Positions 46,290 to 59,110 of a stretch of DNA of 64,000 nucleotides are shown here, piece after piece. Each line of letters begins with the position of its first letter. Within the stretch, counting starts at the first letter, position 1. The notes under the pieces are model-generated. The model was not told the DNA's origin and did no database searches. It worked only from the letters and a program-made list of their open reading frames with translations. Source of the stretch: Bryoerythrophyllum caledonicum (Eukaryota; Streptophyta; Bryopsida; Pottiales; Pottiaceae); NCBI GenBank assembly GCA_963971425.1, contig OZ020518.1, forward strand, positions 1,503,001 to 1,567,000, written 5' to 3'. The translations under genes were made by a program, and so were the position numbers.

Positions 46290-47880
46290 TCAATTTGAAT
46301 GTATATCAACGCTTTGGCATTCACATCTCTAAGAGCCAATATTAATCAATGCTTTGCTCGAGGCAAAAACTACACCTTCCAACTTCAAGGCGCGTTGTAT
46401 CATAAATATAGGCATTTTTTGCCCACAAAAGGGGAGAGTTGTATGTTTATGCAAATATATTTTGTAGATAACAATGCCGCTCCAAATGACCAAATGAAAA
46501 GTTTTGAAAGTTTGGACCACACTATAATGGAGTTGTTCCAGAAGATGTTAAAAGATCACAACCTTAATGCATGGCCTTACGAAATTATTCACAAAATATG
46601 GACTGAGCAACCGGTAGTGGACTAACAACTCTATTTGTTGGCTTTGCGATTGCATGATCGACAAAGGCACGATACGTCCACATGAGATATGGTTGGCATG
46701 ATTTTGGTTGGCGACAACCATGATGGGAGCATGTCAGGCATGGATAATGTTGTCAAGAGGTTGCGGAGCCACTTCAATGGGTTTCAACTTTGCATTTTTC
46801 ATACTCACCATTGCATTCTATCCTTCTCTTTTCAGGCAAGCGTTAAAGATGGTCTTCAAACATTCCATTGAGAGGCTATGAAGTTGAAGGCTCCGAGTTT
46901 GCAGAAGTGGATCCAAATGCTACCAACGATAGAGGAAATGATGGATCAAGGAGAGTAACGCAGATGCAGTTTTACGCGTACATGATTTACCAACGTGATT
47001 GCAACAACCGCATATTTTATGTTGGCCGTTTGGTATAGGTGCACATAGATAAAGCATGTGTGTGCATAAAACAAATCCGCTTCAAGTCCTTCACTAATAT
47101 CACAGACTTGCTTATAGAATTTTTACAACGTAATGGTGGACACTTTGGTTATTGGCCAGTGTGATTCGGCACAAAGCAGCTAGAGATTGATCTTGCCGTT
47201 GTTGTTTTTCAAAGGCCTTCTGCATATGAATGAACTCTATCAAAAAGCAATGGCCATTGTGTGCACGTTCGGACGGCCAAACCTTTTTGTGATGTTCGCG
47301 TGTAATCCAAAATGGCCTATGATCACAATAGAATTGGAACCCTGACATACAACACAAGACCAATTGGATCTAGTTGCGCATGTTACCAACTCAAAATTTG
47401 AAGAGCTAACGGTAGATTTCAAGGACCACATAGTATTTGGCAAGGTGATGCAATACACTTGGGTGATTAAATTACAAAAGAGGGGCCTAACATAGGTGCA
47501 AATCCTATTGATTTTCATAAAATTGTCAAAATTTAGGATCATAGTTGAGATCATCTCAGGCATGACTGCCGAACTTCTAGATCCGATCACTCACTAATAT
47601 TTTTGAGACAATAAAATGTTGCTTGATGCGCGGGCCTAGCGCCAAGCAAATTCCAAGCGCCTCTTGCATTGAGAATGATAAATATTCCAAGCAATATCCT
47701 TGAAACTTTGCCAACGAAACATGTATGGATAGAAATGACTAGCCGTATGCATAAAAAGATATGACACGTGCTCTTTTGTTGACAACAAAAGACATCAAGT
47801 TCACAACCATTTGATTGTATTGCACAATCCATATTTGATGTCAAAGTGCAACATACATATTAACGTTGATATAAGTTTTG
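46290..47880 (+). pseudogene. Helitron Rep (rolling-circle endonuclease) half, decayed
   Basis: Helitrons transpose with a Rep-helicase protein. The frame 46299-46625 reads YINALAFTSL, FQLQGALYHKYRHFLP and FMQIYFVD, the usual Helitron N-terminal domain. RRVTQMQFYAYMIYQR (about 46952), then MAIVCTFGRPNLFVMFACNP and KWPMITIELEP (about 47245-47345), FGKVMQYTWVIKLQKRGL (about 47435-47490) and HLIVLHNPYLMSKCNIHINV (about 47800-47860) follow in changing frames with many stops. At the HUH position the expected histidines are gone (the segment after QKRGL has a stop and VQIL). Old and inactive. Confidence 0.75.
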
Positions 47881-48060
47881 TGTACAACCGTTGCATTACT
47901 GTTTGAAGGTCAACTCAATGGTTTATTGATCATTTTTGCATACATGTTTGTTTGTCAATCACCTTTGTGAAGTGAATACATGTTCAAAGGTCACGATTGT
48001 GCAATTGTGGTCTTAGAAAGCAATGACAAAATTCAACAATACATCGATGTTTGCTAAGTT

Positions 48061-48600
48061 TTTGCGTTTAAAGCTGTAACCCTAAATTCCCTCCCTGTAA
48101 ATGCGTTATGTAGTCAAGGTATGAATTCGAGGTTACACTACATCATTAACCCACAACCAATCCCACAGTAGAGAATTTCGACTTCCAACCTTTACTTGTG
48201 GCTTCGGAACTTATCTAACCTTCCTCCAATTATTATCTTTATTTCCCCTTTTTCCTTTTGGTTTTTCTTTTTCTTTTCTCTTCTTTTCTATTTGTTTTGG
48301 TTGCCTTTCTCTCCCTCATAACGGATTTATGTTAAGTTAACCAATTAATCCATAGATATGTCCCTTTTATCTTAAGTTAATTGTCTCCCACTCAACAACC
48401 GTGGACCCTCCAACACCACACATCACATGACATTAGAAACTGGGCCCACAATGTGTACAATAGGGAAGGATTGGTTTTGACAATTAGGTGAACTTGTGTG
48501 CACAATGCACTATACAATCCCACGGAAATCACACTACAATTAAGGTTTACTCAGTAAAAACTAAGCATCTCCAACCTTAGACCTCGCCCAATTTGGGTAG
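48061..48600. other. Non-coding stretch at the Helitron break
   Basis: Pyrimidine-rich around 48230-48320. No gene recognised. The break between the Helitron Rep half and the inserted GC-richer block lies somewhere here. Confidence 0.35.
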
Positions 48601-48719
48601 CGCTTCCGTGCGGTCGGTCCCCTCGTGATGGCCCAAGGTACAATACGCGCAGCCTCGCCGCCGACCTGCAGACTCGCCACAACACGAGCAGCCTCTTCCC
48701 ACACAACACAAATATCACC

Positions 48720-49018
48720 TTGCCACAACATGAGCATCACCTCCACACACAACACAAGCAGCCTGCACACACAGCACAAGCAGCCTCCACACACGGCGCA
48801 CTCACCTCCGCCACAACACAAGCATCACCTCCGCCACAACACAAGCATCACCTCCGCCACAACACAAGCATCACCTCCACATACATCACGAGCATCACCT
48901 CCACATACAACACGAGCATCACCTCCACACACGGCGCTCTCACCTCCGCCACATCACAAGCATCACCTCCACACAGCGCACGAGCAGCCTCCATATATGG
49001 CGCTCTCACCTCCGCCCT
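48720..49018. repeat. 23-bp minisatellite
   Basis: AGCATCACCTCCGCCACAAC.. repeats with an exact 23-bp period at 48821, 48844 and 48867, and with diverged units on either side. The His/Pro/Thr-rich open frames through it (48625-49191) are by-products of the repeat. Confidence 0.85.
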
Positions 49019-50370
49019 GTTTGACAGCAGACGCTCTCTCTCCCTGTCATAGTTTGCAGAGTCAGTATTCCTCCGGAATGCACTCAATCGTCACTAAGTA
49101 CTTCCAAAGTAAACCACTCTGGTTTCGTTCCCACAGAGATCTAGTTATCCTTTCAAATTACCCCAAAATCACTAGTCTATTCATCACCTAGGTTAATTAC
49201 TCCAGGCAGTGATAGTCCGGATCCTTCCGGATTCCAAGACCCAAGCAAAACTTCCCGGATCTAGTTTCCGGAAGGTTTCATAGTTATTTCCGGAAAGGGT
49301 TTCCGGAAACGTGGAGGGTAGTTTGATTTACCTCTGTTCCTCCTCAGAGCGGCTTCCGGAAGGTTTAAACGAGTGACCGAAAGACCACTGATCCTATTTT
49401 GTGTAAGTGGCCGGATTTCCCACTGCCTTGTAACTTTAAGTGGCTAGACACCCACTGCCCCGAAGTTTATAGTGACCGGACAATCACTCTTCTTCTAATC
49501 TACTAACCTGTGATAGGGTGTTGGTCCTAGACGTAACTTTCACGACATCCGGAAGGCCTTCCGGATGTGGTCACACAAAGGTACGGCCGGACTACAACGA
49601 CGTTCCGGTAGTAATTTTGTAGCCCTACGAAGATAGGGATATAGTTCTACTTGGGAGGACTCCTTTTAGAATCACATAGCAGGTTTTTCCTATCGTGGGG
49701 GTAAACTCCGGTTTTGGGCCGGAATCCGGGTTCACACGGACTGTTCCGTGCCCTAGAGACTACCAGGAACACCTCTGCAATATATCTCTTCCCCTCCTGG
49801 TTCTTCCGGACTCTGAAGGTGACCAGGAACACCTCTGCAACCTCCTCCAGTTATTCCGGACACTCCCCTGCTGAATATCCAAGCCGGTTCACTCCTTAGC
49901 ACAACAACACATCCTTCTCTTCGAAGAAACTTGCACAAAACGTACTACCGTAACGAACCTTGAACCTCACACGTAAAATACTCTCTTCACAAATACTAGG
50001 TAGCAAATCTAGAAAAGCTCTGAAATATATTCAACGTAGAGGAAAAGAAAACAAGGTGATGAGTTTTCAAAACCCATCTTCTAAGTACAAGAATTGTTCC
50101 CGAATTAAGGTTTATCCTATCTGCAAGAAATCCGGAGGATCTTATACCTAAAGTTAAGGATCTTATCCCGAAAAATCCGGGAAAGAGAACCTCAGATCCT
50201 CTTTTCCCGGGTCCGGATTCCGGACATCCGAAAAGTACGCAAAATTCCGGAAAGGTCCTAAGTTTCCGGAAGGCTTAGTTTCCGGATTGAGTAGCCGGGT
50301 GCAACTCTGGGCCCATCGTTAATCGCTACCTAATTCCAATCCCTAAGCTACTACTACTCCTAAATCTAAC
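49019..50370. other. TCCGGA-rich flank downstream of the gag-like ORF
   Basis: From about 49210 the hexamer TCCGGA and its relatives TTCCGG and CCGGAA recur at very high density on both strands. No gene is recognised. Being 3' of the minus-strand ORF, it may be the 3' untranslated part or LTR of the same element, but I could not match it to the right-hand flank. Confidence 0.45.
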
Positions 50371-52374
50371 CTACCTAAGGGGGTGATCCAACGTTCTTGA
50401 ATCTTGGACTGGTACGTCTCGTAGATACCTCTGCCTTCGCCTTGCCGGCCCTCCTCCGCTGGGGAGTAGAAGATGCCGGAAGGTCTTGTGATCCGGCTCC
50501 GGAAGTTGGAGGCTGTGATGCTGCCGGTGGAGGGGGTTCGGAGGGGGTTCAGAGGTGGAATCCACCACAATGGTCTCCGAAGCCTCAGCAAAGCCTTGGA
50601 ATTCGGCTCCAGGACTAGGAGGATCCGTCGCCAAACGCCTAGCGAGTGGTGGAGTGGACTTCCGGCGACCTGATGAGGGAGGAGTAGGTGCAGGCCGGAG
50701 GAGAGAAGGGGTTTCACCCTGACTTACCTTCGGTAGTAACTCCGTCCAGTGCTTTCCAGCGCCGGGGCTTGGGTTGCCGGAAGGACTGCCGGTCATGGGT
50801 GCAACAGGCTCCGCAGTAGTTGGGATATCCGTCTGCTTCCCGGAAACCTCCGGGTGTACGCTTGGGGGTCCGGGTTCGTCCGGAGACGTCCGGATACGGA
50901 CTCGAACTGCAATGCCCTCCGGTGCTTGAGTGCTCCGATTCTCCGGTCCTTGAATGGGCAGGTTGGCTACCAGTTCCTGCATCCGAGTCCATGTCTTCTC
51001 CATCTTCTTGCCGTGGTCGTGCAAGAACCGTATGATCTGGATCTGGTTCAGTCTTCCTTCCTTCTCTAGCTGATCTGTGAAGAGAAGACTCCGGTTGACC
51101 GTGTCAACCAGGAAGGCTAACGCGGCGCGTACCTCTGTCAAAGCCTGTGCGGAAGCGTCTGCTTGATCTTCCGCTTCCTTCAGCTTCTTTCGGAACTCCG
51201 TCAACGCCGTAAACGTTTCGTCGCACGTCGCAGCAAACTTGTCTTGACTCCGGATGATGGCAGCCTGCTGGATCTCTAAGGCTTGGAGTCGGAGTGTGTT
51301 CTTCTGTAGTTCTTGGATCGTTGTCGGTATCTCCACGACCCTCTCTACCTCCAACTCCCTTCAGATGCCGTCCAAGACTTCTCGTAATCGTGCTTCGGAT
51401 TGGCACACGATCGCCGCACGCCATCCTGCATGCTGGATGAGCTCCAGTAGGTCGGGCCCGTCGAGTCCAACAAGGTGCGGGGGCTCTGCCGGAGGAATGC
51501 GACCTTCACGTGGTGCGGACCTGGGGTCTTGCGGAGGTTGCTCACCCGTTGGCTGAATTGATGTAGATGGTCCCGGTGTCGACTTCCGCGGTACAGATCT
51601 GCTCCGCTTCCGGTTTTGGGGAACTGTCTCGGGCAAGGAAGTCTCCACGTCCTCCGGTACCTCGTTATCGTCTCCTGGTTCTGGACCTCCATAGTTGTGG
51701 ATCTCCAGAAGCAGCTCGTATGCGTCTTGCTCGTCCGGGGTAAGCACATCGTGTTGTGCGTAGAGGTGAGTGAGGTATGAGGGGAGAGGGGTGCCGGCCC
51801 TCTTCGACTTCTGGAGTCCCTTAACCATCCAATTGATCATCTCGCTCATAAGCGAGGCCCAATCTACACTAAATTTCTCTCTCATCGAACCTAATATGGT
51901 GGTGGCCCATTTAGACACCACCCGTTTAGGTTTCTCCGGGTGAAAGATCGGGTTCAAGAATCTTACCACAATTTGTGCGTCTTGATGCCGGAGGTTGTCG
52001 GTGCTGTAGCCTTCTTTGGGGTCAGCTTGCCTTGTGAATTCGTCCCCAAGTATGTCTTCGCACCGCTCCGCTGTCTTGACGGTTCCGCTGTTGAAGGAGT
52101 AGGTACGCTGCCACTCCGGAATACCCCAGGTTTCGGGGTGAGCTCGGATTGTGCCATCGTACTGATTGTCCGACGTCCCGAGCAGCTCCATCACCAGTTT
52201 CGGATCCTTCGCACCCCACGCTACGTCGAGAAGCCCTCGGCAGCCCATGTTGGTGAGGTAGTGTTCGAGGACGGCTTTCTCCTCCGGGTCTGTCGGTATG
52301 ATCGGGACTACCCGTTGAACCGCCGGTTGCGTCGTCGTACCACGAGTAGTCCGGGAAGGTTCTCCTTCCGCCAT
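50371..52374 (-). pseudogene. Gag-like ORF of a retroelement, one in-frame TGA
   Basis: ATG at 52374 opens MAEGEPSRTTRGTTTQPAVQ and runs 337 codons to TGA 51361. The same frame continues without ATG for about 328 codons to 50371. The first part (RGLLDVAWGAKDPKLVMELL, RHQDAQIVVRFLNPIFHPEK, SKWATTILGSMREKFSVDWA) resembles the N-terminal domain of plant retrotransposon gag-like proteins annotated as putative plant transposon protein. The segment after TGA begins with a coiled coil (LQKNTLRLQALEIQQAAIIR, FRKKLKEAEDQADASAQALT) and ends in a Pro-rich, basic tail. A 665-codon frame with just one stop may be a recent nonsense change or a readthrough site. No protease or RT follows. Confidence 0.55.
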
Positions 52375-52544
52375 TTCTGCAGAGATTCCTCACAGTCTCT
52401 CCGGTATCACCTGCACGCACTGACCTCGCCACACACTCTCTCTACTGGAAACACTTCCGTTCTAGGGGAATTAAGAAGATAAAATGCACGGGCGGAGGGA
52501 AAAGAGTAAGCCAAGAAGTGTGGGGAGTGAAACCTAACTTCTTG

Positions 52545-52552
52545 CTTAAATA
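52545..52552 (-). promoter_or_regulatory. TATA-like box upstream of the gag-like ORF
   Basis: TATTTAAG on the minus strand, about 170 bases upstream of ATG 52374 and about 335 bases inside the putative LTR start at 52887. Spacing fits an LTR promoter; function is inferred. Confidence 0.4.
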
Positions 52553-52867
52553 CCTTCTGCGGTTTACGGACGGCCGTTACGGTCATAATAGCGGTTCCGG
52601 CTCCGGACCAATTCCGGATCCGGGTTCCCTCCGGATCCGGTTTACTTCCGGTTCCGGATGCTTCCGGCAGGTTCCGGACGTGAGCGGTCTCTCCGGTTCC
52701 AAATCCCTTGGATTTATGGTAATTCCTAAACGGTTTTAACGATCTTTGGTACCCCTAGGTTGTCTTATTTCTTATTTATCTATTCTATAGTTCAAACTTA
52801 TGATCCTAACGTTCTAACACTAATTTTTTTTTTTTGTGCCGGATTTTTAGGTTAACTTCCGGAACCT

Positions 52868-52887
52868 TGTGGGAACAGATTCCCACA
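52868..52887 (-). repeat. Putative LTR start: terminal palindrome
   Basis: On the minus strand the TCCGGA-rich block begins TGTGGGAATCTGTTCCCACA, a perfect 9-bp inverted repeat beginning TG, as at many LTR starts. I found no second copy on the left, so the element would be incomplete. Confidence 0.45.
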
Positions 52888-53034
52888 CTCCCCCCTTACC
52901 GCCCTTTGCCCATATCCCCTTCCTCGCACATACCGCCACGCCGAGGTTCCACGCTCCCCTGCGCGTCGCGCCTCTCTTGCTGCCCATGTGCTCACCCCAA
53001 AATTTTGCGTCCATTCCTTAGCTGCGCACCTTAA

Positions 53035-53842
53035 CCCCTAAAGGACCAAGGCAATTTTTCCTCAAAAACACTCCGAAACTGCCATTTTCAGCGCATTTAA
53101 CATAAAATGATACAAAATCATTTTTTTGGAAATTTAACCGTAGGATCTTGTACTAGACTTATATGAGAGTGTGTGGTGAAATTTTTGGTAAGTTTGACCG
53201 CACGGATTGAAAGATATTAGCCTTTGAAGTGCGACATAATCTCTTTTTCAGGTAATACTATACACCTTCAACAAACTTCGACCACCTTCTATGGCAACTT
53301 TTTGCACTACGGGCTGTGATTTTATTGTCTTAACTTAAAAAGGATCATGTTAGGCACATGTGCACCAAATTTTAAAGGTAGAAGAGGTGTAGAAGATGTC
53401 CTAAAAAATCCTGCAATGCACCTATGTGCCGAGAATCAACAATACACTCTATATTTTGCATATATCATATCCTTCTCAAATATTTGAAATTCACAAATCC
53501 GTACGATAGATGCAAAGATCTCAATTTCTTTTCCAAGAGGACATTTTCAGTCTTTTAAATGGACAAAAACTCGAATTTCTATTGAATTTAGAAGTTATTA
53601 AAGTTTGGTGACAGTATTTGTGATATGTCACACTAAACTGCTACACTATTTGTATGTGTAAGTGAAAATAAATTGTAACTTTTGAACCGTAAGTCGGAAT
53701 TCTACAAAATTTGTGTCTACGCAAAGCTAATCAAAAGTTGGCCATTCAATAAGAAATCTCAGAAAATAATGCCTAGAATTGAGAACGTGGTACCTTACCC
53801 AAACTCAAAATGTCCCCCAAGGGGACATCGGTCCTTTAGGGG
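53035..53842. mobile_element. piggyBac-like TTAA element, family 1, copy B
   Basis: 808 bp flanked by TTAA at 53031-53034 and 53843-53846. Left terminus CCCCTAAAGGACCAAGG, right terminus in reverse CCCCTAAAGGACCGATG. The interior shares GACCGCACGGATTGAAAGA with copy A in the same orientation. The termini match better than in other copies, suggesting a younger insertion. Confidence 0.8.
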
Positions 53843-53846
53843 TTAA

Positions 53847-54789
53847 AATTCCAGTTCCTTCGCTACTTGCTCAACAACTCTCTTAGGATTGATATCCTTC
53901 TGGGAACCCCCATTGATTCATACCTGCCGTAGCTACACTCCACTCTCAACCGGCCATGGAGGCCATATCCATGTGCCGGCCATGGCCAGCCATACCCGCC
54001 ATAGCCAACGGTCTTCAACTTCTTTTTCTTCTTCCTTCTTCTTCCCCCTTCTTCGTTCTCCTTTATTTTTTCTTCTTTTCTTCTTCTTATTTCATTTTTT
54101 TCATTTCTTCCAATTCTAATTCTAATCTCACATTTTGACTTATAAATTTTAAATGGTAAATCCTAAATTCTAAACTCTAGACTCTAAATTCTAAATTCTA
54201 ACATTTTTTCTTAATTTTTCTTCTCACTAATCTATATTTTCTCTCCCACTATTTGGCCTCACACTACATAATACCATAAAAAAAAAATTGCAATAATATG
54301 TATGACTAACTTCCATAATAAAATGCTACTAGAAGTCTTTCTAATAACTTGTCACTTCAACCTCTCGCATCTAAAATCTTTCAATAACACTCCAATTTTT
54401 CCTTTCCACTAATTTGATGAAATCTTTGGAGCTCTAATACCATAAACAACATTTCATCACTAATCTCTAACTATCCCATCTAAAATCCAATAGTTTAGTC
54501 TAAAACCAAACGTGACCCAAAAATTGGGCTCACAAAAGCAACGTGAAGGCTATCTAGATTTTCAATGCACAAATGATGTCCAACAATCCAACATTTAGAA
54601 GTTCACCTACTCGATCAACAATGTTTCAAGTTTTAATGCAAACAAAGATCTAGCATACATTTTAGACACAAATGGTGCAAGGAAGACAACTTAGACATAA
54701 TGATTTGAGACAACTTGGATAATTGTGCTTGCTAGAGTGACGTCGTATGTGAACATTCTTTCACACTTCACATTACAGCCGTAGAAACA
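53847..54789. other. Non-coding stretch with a polypyrimidine tract
   Basis: CTTCTTC-rich tract at 54015-54115, then degenerate TAAATTCTAAA-like repeats at 54145-54205. Nothing coding recognised; the Helitron helicase half begins near 54790. Confidence 0.4.
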
Positions 54790-56860
54790 AAAAGAAAATT
54801 TGCAATAGAGCGTATCTACTTTGTCAATCTATTAGAGGACGAGAGATACTTTCTTTAGACACTTTTGACATTGATGAAAGGCGCAACCTTTGAAGACTTG
54901 CGTACCTCTAAAGGCGTTGTCTGTGATCCTTTCAATGTTGTGTGTGTTGCGCGTGAAATTTACGCCAACGACGAAAAGTAGGAGCAATTCCTCCACGGTG
55001 CTATAGTGATGCAATGAGGTGATCGGCTCTATCTGTTGATTATAACCATCTCAATACATAGTCCGCTGGAAGACCCATGAAAACTATGGGAGAGGTTCTT
55101 GAAATTTTATTAAATGACAGTGGACATCGGTTATAGCAGGATAGAATGTAGCAACCATTAGAGGAGCAAATTCACAATCTTGCATTAAACAAGATCATTG
55201 AATCGCTTGCAAATTCTGAGAAGTCGCTGGACAATTTAGTTTGCCACAAATTACATTTTTCATGGAGGATTTGCATGCAAATTGATTTATTTTGGAGCAG
55301 CTCAACAACAATGCTACACAGTCGATGTAAGATGTTTTATATCAACTTAAAACCTTGAACAACAAGCAATAGAACATTTAAGTCATGCAATCGAGCACAA
55401 TTGACATCTCCAATAAGTTTTCATTGATGGACCATGAGGTACAAGGAAGACCTAGTTGGAGAATCTCATCTTAAAGTTTGTGCGTGCATCAAATTGGATT
55501 GTGTTGGCTGTTGCTTTGTCAAAAGTAGTTGCGTTGTTGCTACACAAAAGCGGAAAAGCTCATTTAAGATTTAAATTTCCGATTTAGTTAGACCCAATTT
55601 CGGTGTGCAACATTAACAAACAAAGTCACTTGGCGGAAATGATACTTTGTACAAAGCTCATTTTCTAAGACGAGGCATCCATGGCCAACAAATTGCTTTT
55701 GAAGCTGTCAATTGTACACTCTACGACATAACTAAGGAGGATGTGCCCTTCAAAGGAATCACTTTCATGATGTGTGGCAATTTTAGACAGGCTTTACATG
55801 TTGACCGATGCCACAACAATGTCCTACTACAACATTGTTGTGGCATCAGTCAAGGAGTCTCATCTTTGGGGCCACATTGAAGTGCTTACCTTATGTCAAA
55901 AATATTCGTGCCGCTGCAACCTTTACAACACATACGGACTTGGAAAACCAAACATTTGTAGATTGGTTTTTGGCGCTTAAAAAATGCAAGCTAGACATTT
56001 GTTTTGGGAGATTATATCCGATGCCCAACCAATATGTTATTGCCTCAATAGACAATGAAAGGCCTAATCTACGCGATTTACCCCGAAATTTTGACTGGCG
56101 ATGGCAAAAGAAACTTTCACAGCAGCCGCTCTATTCTTGCTCCAAGCAATAAAGATATGGCAAAAATCAATGTTGTTGTGCTTGACATGGTGCATGGAGG
56201 ATGTCAAATTTTTTTAAGCACAGACAAGGTGGACAATGAAGATGGTGCCAATGTGATCTCATCTGAGATCTTGAATACGCTGGAAGTCAACAAGTAGCCA
56301 TCCCATTGACTTACACTTAAATTTGGTACACTAGTGATGCTTCTACGCTACTTAGATCCATCAAACTGACCATGCAATGGCAATAAACTCATCATCCGCC
56401 CCTACGCGGCTTGGATGATTGAGGCAGAAGTCCTTACACAAGTGATTGTGCACGGTATTCATACCACGGAGTCTTTGGGTCTCTAAGAGCTCCGGGCTTC
56501 CTTTTCTAACATGCCGCAAGCAATTTTCAATCCACGTCGCGTATGACATGACTATCAACAAGTTTCAAGGATAAATGTTTTCCAACGTTGACATGTACAT
56601 GACCAAGGATGTTTATCGCATGGACAATTGTATGATGCATTTTTGCATGCGACGGTTTCAAAATCACGTTTTGGTGCTTTATCACACGGAGAGGACAAAA
56701 TCATGGGCAATATTGGTTCAACAAAGCGCTGCTCTAATTGCATTTTTATCCAACTTGATTCACCAATGACTATCCAATTTTTTGACAAATTCTCCATCAC
56801 CATGGACAACCCTTGTCTAGTCGGGGACAACATGTCTCTACACTTATAAATTACAAAAGA
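54790..56860 (+). pseudogene. Helitron helicase (PIF1-like) half, decayed
   Basis: Changing plus-strand frames give ERVYFVNLLEDERYFL (about 54805), FEDLRTSKGV (about 54890), a mutated Walker A region near 55450, NWIVLAVALSKVVALLL (about 55490), HLRFKFPI, CNINKQSHLAEMI (about 55607), DEAS at 55670, ITFMMCGNFRQALHV (about 55760) and MTINKFQG followed by a stop at 56548-56572 (usual MTINKSQGQT). This is the order of the PIF1 helicase domain of plant Helitrons. Collinear with the Rep half at 46.3-47.9 kb, so probably one element split by insertions. Confidence 0.75.
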
Positions 56861-56976
56861 TTTTGCTCGTTTCTTAGCTAGAATCCTTGATAATTTTGGC
56901 GGCCTCTAAATTCAAGTTGAAAGTATTGTAGGCATACGACACATTTGATAAAAATAACTCTAGACATGATAGATGA

Positions 56977-57015
<39 letters not shown>

Positions 57016-57016
57016 T
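56977..57016. repeat. (ATT)n microsatellite
   Basis: About 13 uninterrupted ATT units just beyond the Helitron helicase remnant. Confidence 0.9.
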
Positions 57017-58690
57017 TAAAAAACTAATTTATTTCTCAAAGAAAATGCAAGGATTTGAATCATTCTACAAGAAAGCTGAATGCTACTGTTGCATTTTAAA
57101 TGAATATCCATCTGAAATTTGTTGTTAGCTACGGTAATATTAATAACCTTTTGAAAATGTCTAGACTTAATTTTTTGGATTTTACGTACAAATTCATCTG
57201 AAGATTATTTGAATCATTCTATTGAAGTGTTTTGAAAGCCTTAGAAATGTGAAAGTTGAGTTGAAGAGCTGCTAAAATCCATACAAGGTTAGTAATATGA
57301 AAGGATGCAACTTCATATGAAAGGTTTTAATCCAATGTATATAGTTATAATTGTAAAGAAACTCTCATTGAAATCTCAAACTACCTAGGAGGAGAAATCA
57401 ACAATTTTCAGCACCACATTACATTGTTGAAATTAGAATTTGAGTGAATGTGTGTCCTAGCTCAAAAGAGATAGACCTAGTAATTTATGAATGAATAATC
57501 TGAAGTAGTCTACGCTTGAGAGAAGTGAGATTGACTTTGAGATATTCAAGTTAGACTTGATTGGTTGTGCATAAAATTATATAATTTACATTTTCTGATT
57601 TAAATAATATGAATTCAAAGTTAAATGATCTTTGAAAGAAAGAATGTTGTTGTAATTTAAGTCTTATAAGTTAAGCTTATTTTTGTTGTAGTCTTTAGAA
57701 TTGTGAGTGAAAGATTGAGTGTCAAATTGTGATTATAAAATAAGAGAATTGTGAAGAATTCTATGAAATTATTAAAATAAATATAATGGAATTTGAGAAG
57801 TATAAAATTTGAGTGTAGAAGAGTGTTCTTTAAATTATCAAATTCAATTGAAATTTTACATTTAAATTACAGATATACATAATACTATAGTCATTATATC
57901 TGAATTATGTATAATCTTTAAAATGTTGTTGGTTTCAAAGGAATAGAGTGCAATACGAGAAATCTTCAATGTGTAGATTGATAGGCACAATTTACATGTT
58001 GTAATGCTATAACCTGGAATTGAATTTGTGAATGAAAATCAAAGTTTGAGTTCTTTTATGAAAAATAATATTGTAATTCACTTGTAGTGTAGAGATTATT
58101 AAAATTGTTGTGTCTTATAAAATCTTTGTGTCATATAAAATTTCACTTTTAGGATAACAACAGCAAAAGTAGATTATAGTTGTAAAGCAATTTTAAAAAA
58201 AACGTGAGTGTGATAAGGCAATTCTTGGAGTATTTTGCTACACAATGACACTACATACGTGTAAAGGTTGACATGACATTGTTATTAGAGGTGGAGATTA
58301 TGAAGATGAATACAAAGGACAATAAGTTTTCATTTTTATTTTAAGAGGTAGTGTTATGTTCTGAAAATCTTTAGTAATGGATGACAATTAATATAGGTTT
58401 TATGGATAGATTGGCTAAATTAGAATAGATAATTGTATGAAACTGACATGAATGAGTAATAATTTCCAAGAATCTTAATAGGATTAAGAGAACTTTACCT
58501 TTAACATCTGACCCTAGTCACTAAACACAAGACAAATCGACTCTCCCTAAAAGAACAGTAATACTATTAATTTTTTAAGTTGTTTTGTCATGGGACTTTT
58601 CTACAATTACAAACTGACAAAGGAGTTGTATTAAACCATGAATCTTAGCCACCGAGTTGTATTAAACCATGAATGTTAGCCACCCTTATC
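57017..58690. other. Very AT-rich stretch, nothing recognised
   Basis: No coding family. A 31-bp direct duplication (GTTGTATTAAACCATGAAT with TTAGCCACC) lies at 58624-58685. Confidence 0.4.
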
Positions 58691-58694
58691 TGTG

Positions 58695-59106
58695 AATTGG
58701 CAATATCTGAACCTCGACTCCTTGCACACTTGTTTTGAATATGCTACACCCCTTCTGTACCTCTAAAACTGGTGTATAGGGAGGGAACTAACATCATGCC
58801 TAACAAAATAGTAAAAGATTTAGACCTTGTGTAGTGTATAAATTTGATACCAAGTGAAGTGAAAGTCTACCAATCCACTCAACACAGGGGAGAAAATGAA
58901 CCATTTTTTAAACTTTAGACACTCTAATCATTCAATCTATGCGGTCAAAGTTTTTCAAAATTTTGTGAGTATGTTACTAAGTATGTCTTAATTGAGATCC
59001 TACGGTCAAAAATATAAATGTAAGGTTTTGTTTCCTTCCTTACTCATTGCACTAGAATCAATAATTTTGAAGTGTTTTCGGTGTGAAATTGTCAGTCCTT
59101 TACAGA
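58695..59106. mobile_element. piggyBac-like TTAA element, family 1, truncated copy D
   Basis: The right end, TGTCAGTCCTTTACAGA followed by TTAA at 59107-59110, and the interior (GAACCTCGACTCCTTGCACA, ACTAACATCATGCCTAACAA) align with copy C in the same orientation. The left half is missing. Confidence 0.6.
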
Positions 59107-59110
59107 TTAA

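Noticed and set aside
48625..49191. His/Pro/Thr-rich open frame of 188 codons
   Set aside because: Produced by a 23-bp minisatellite; all strands and frames show matching low-complexity products.
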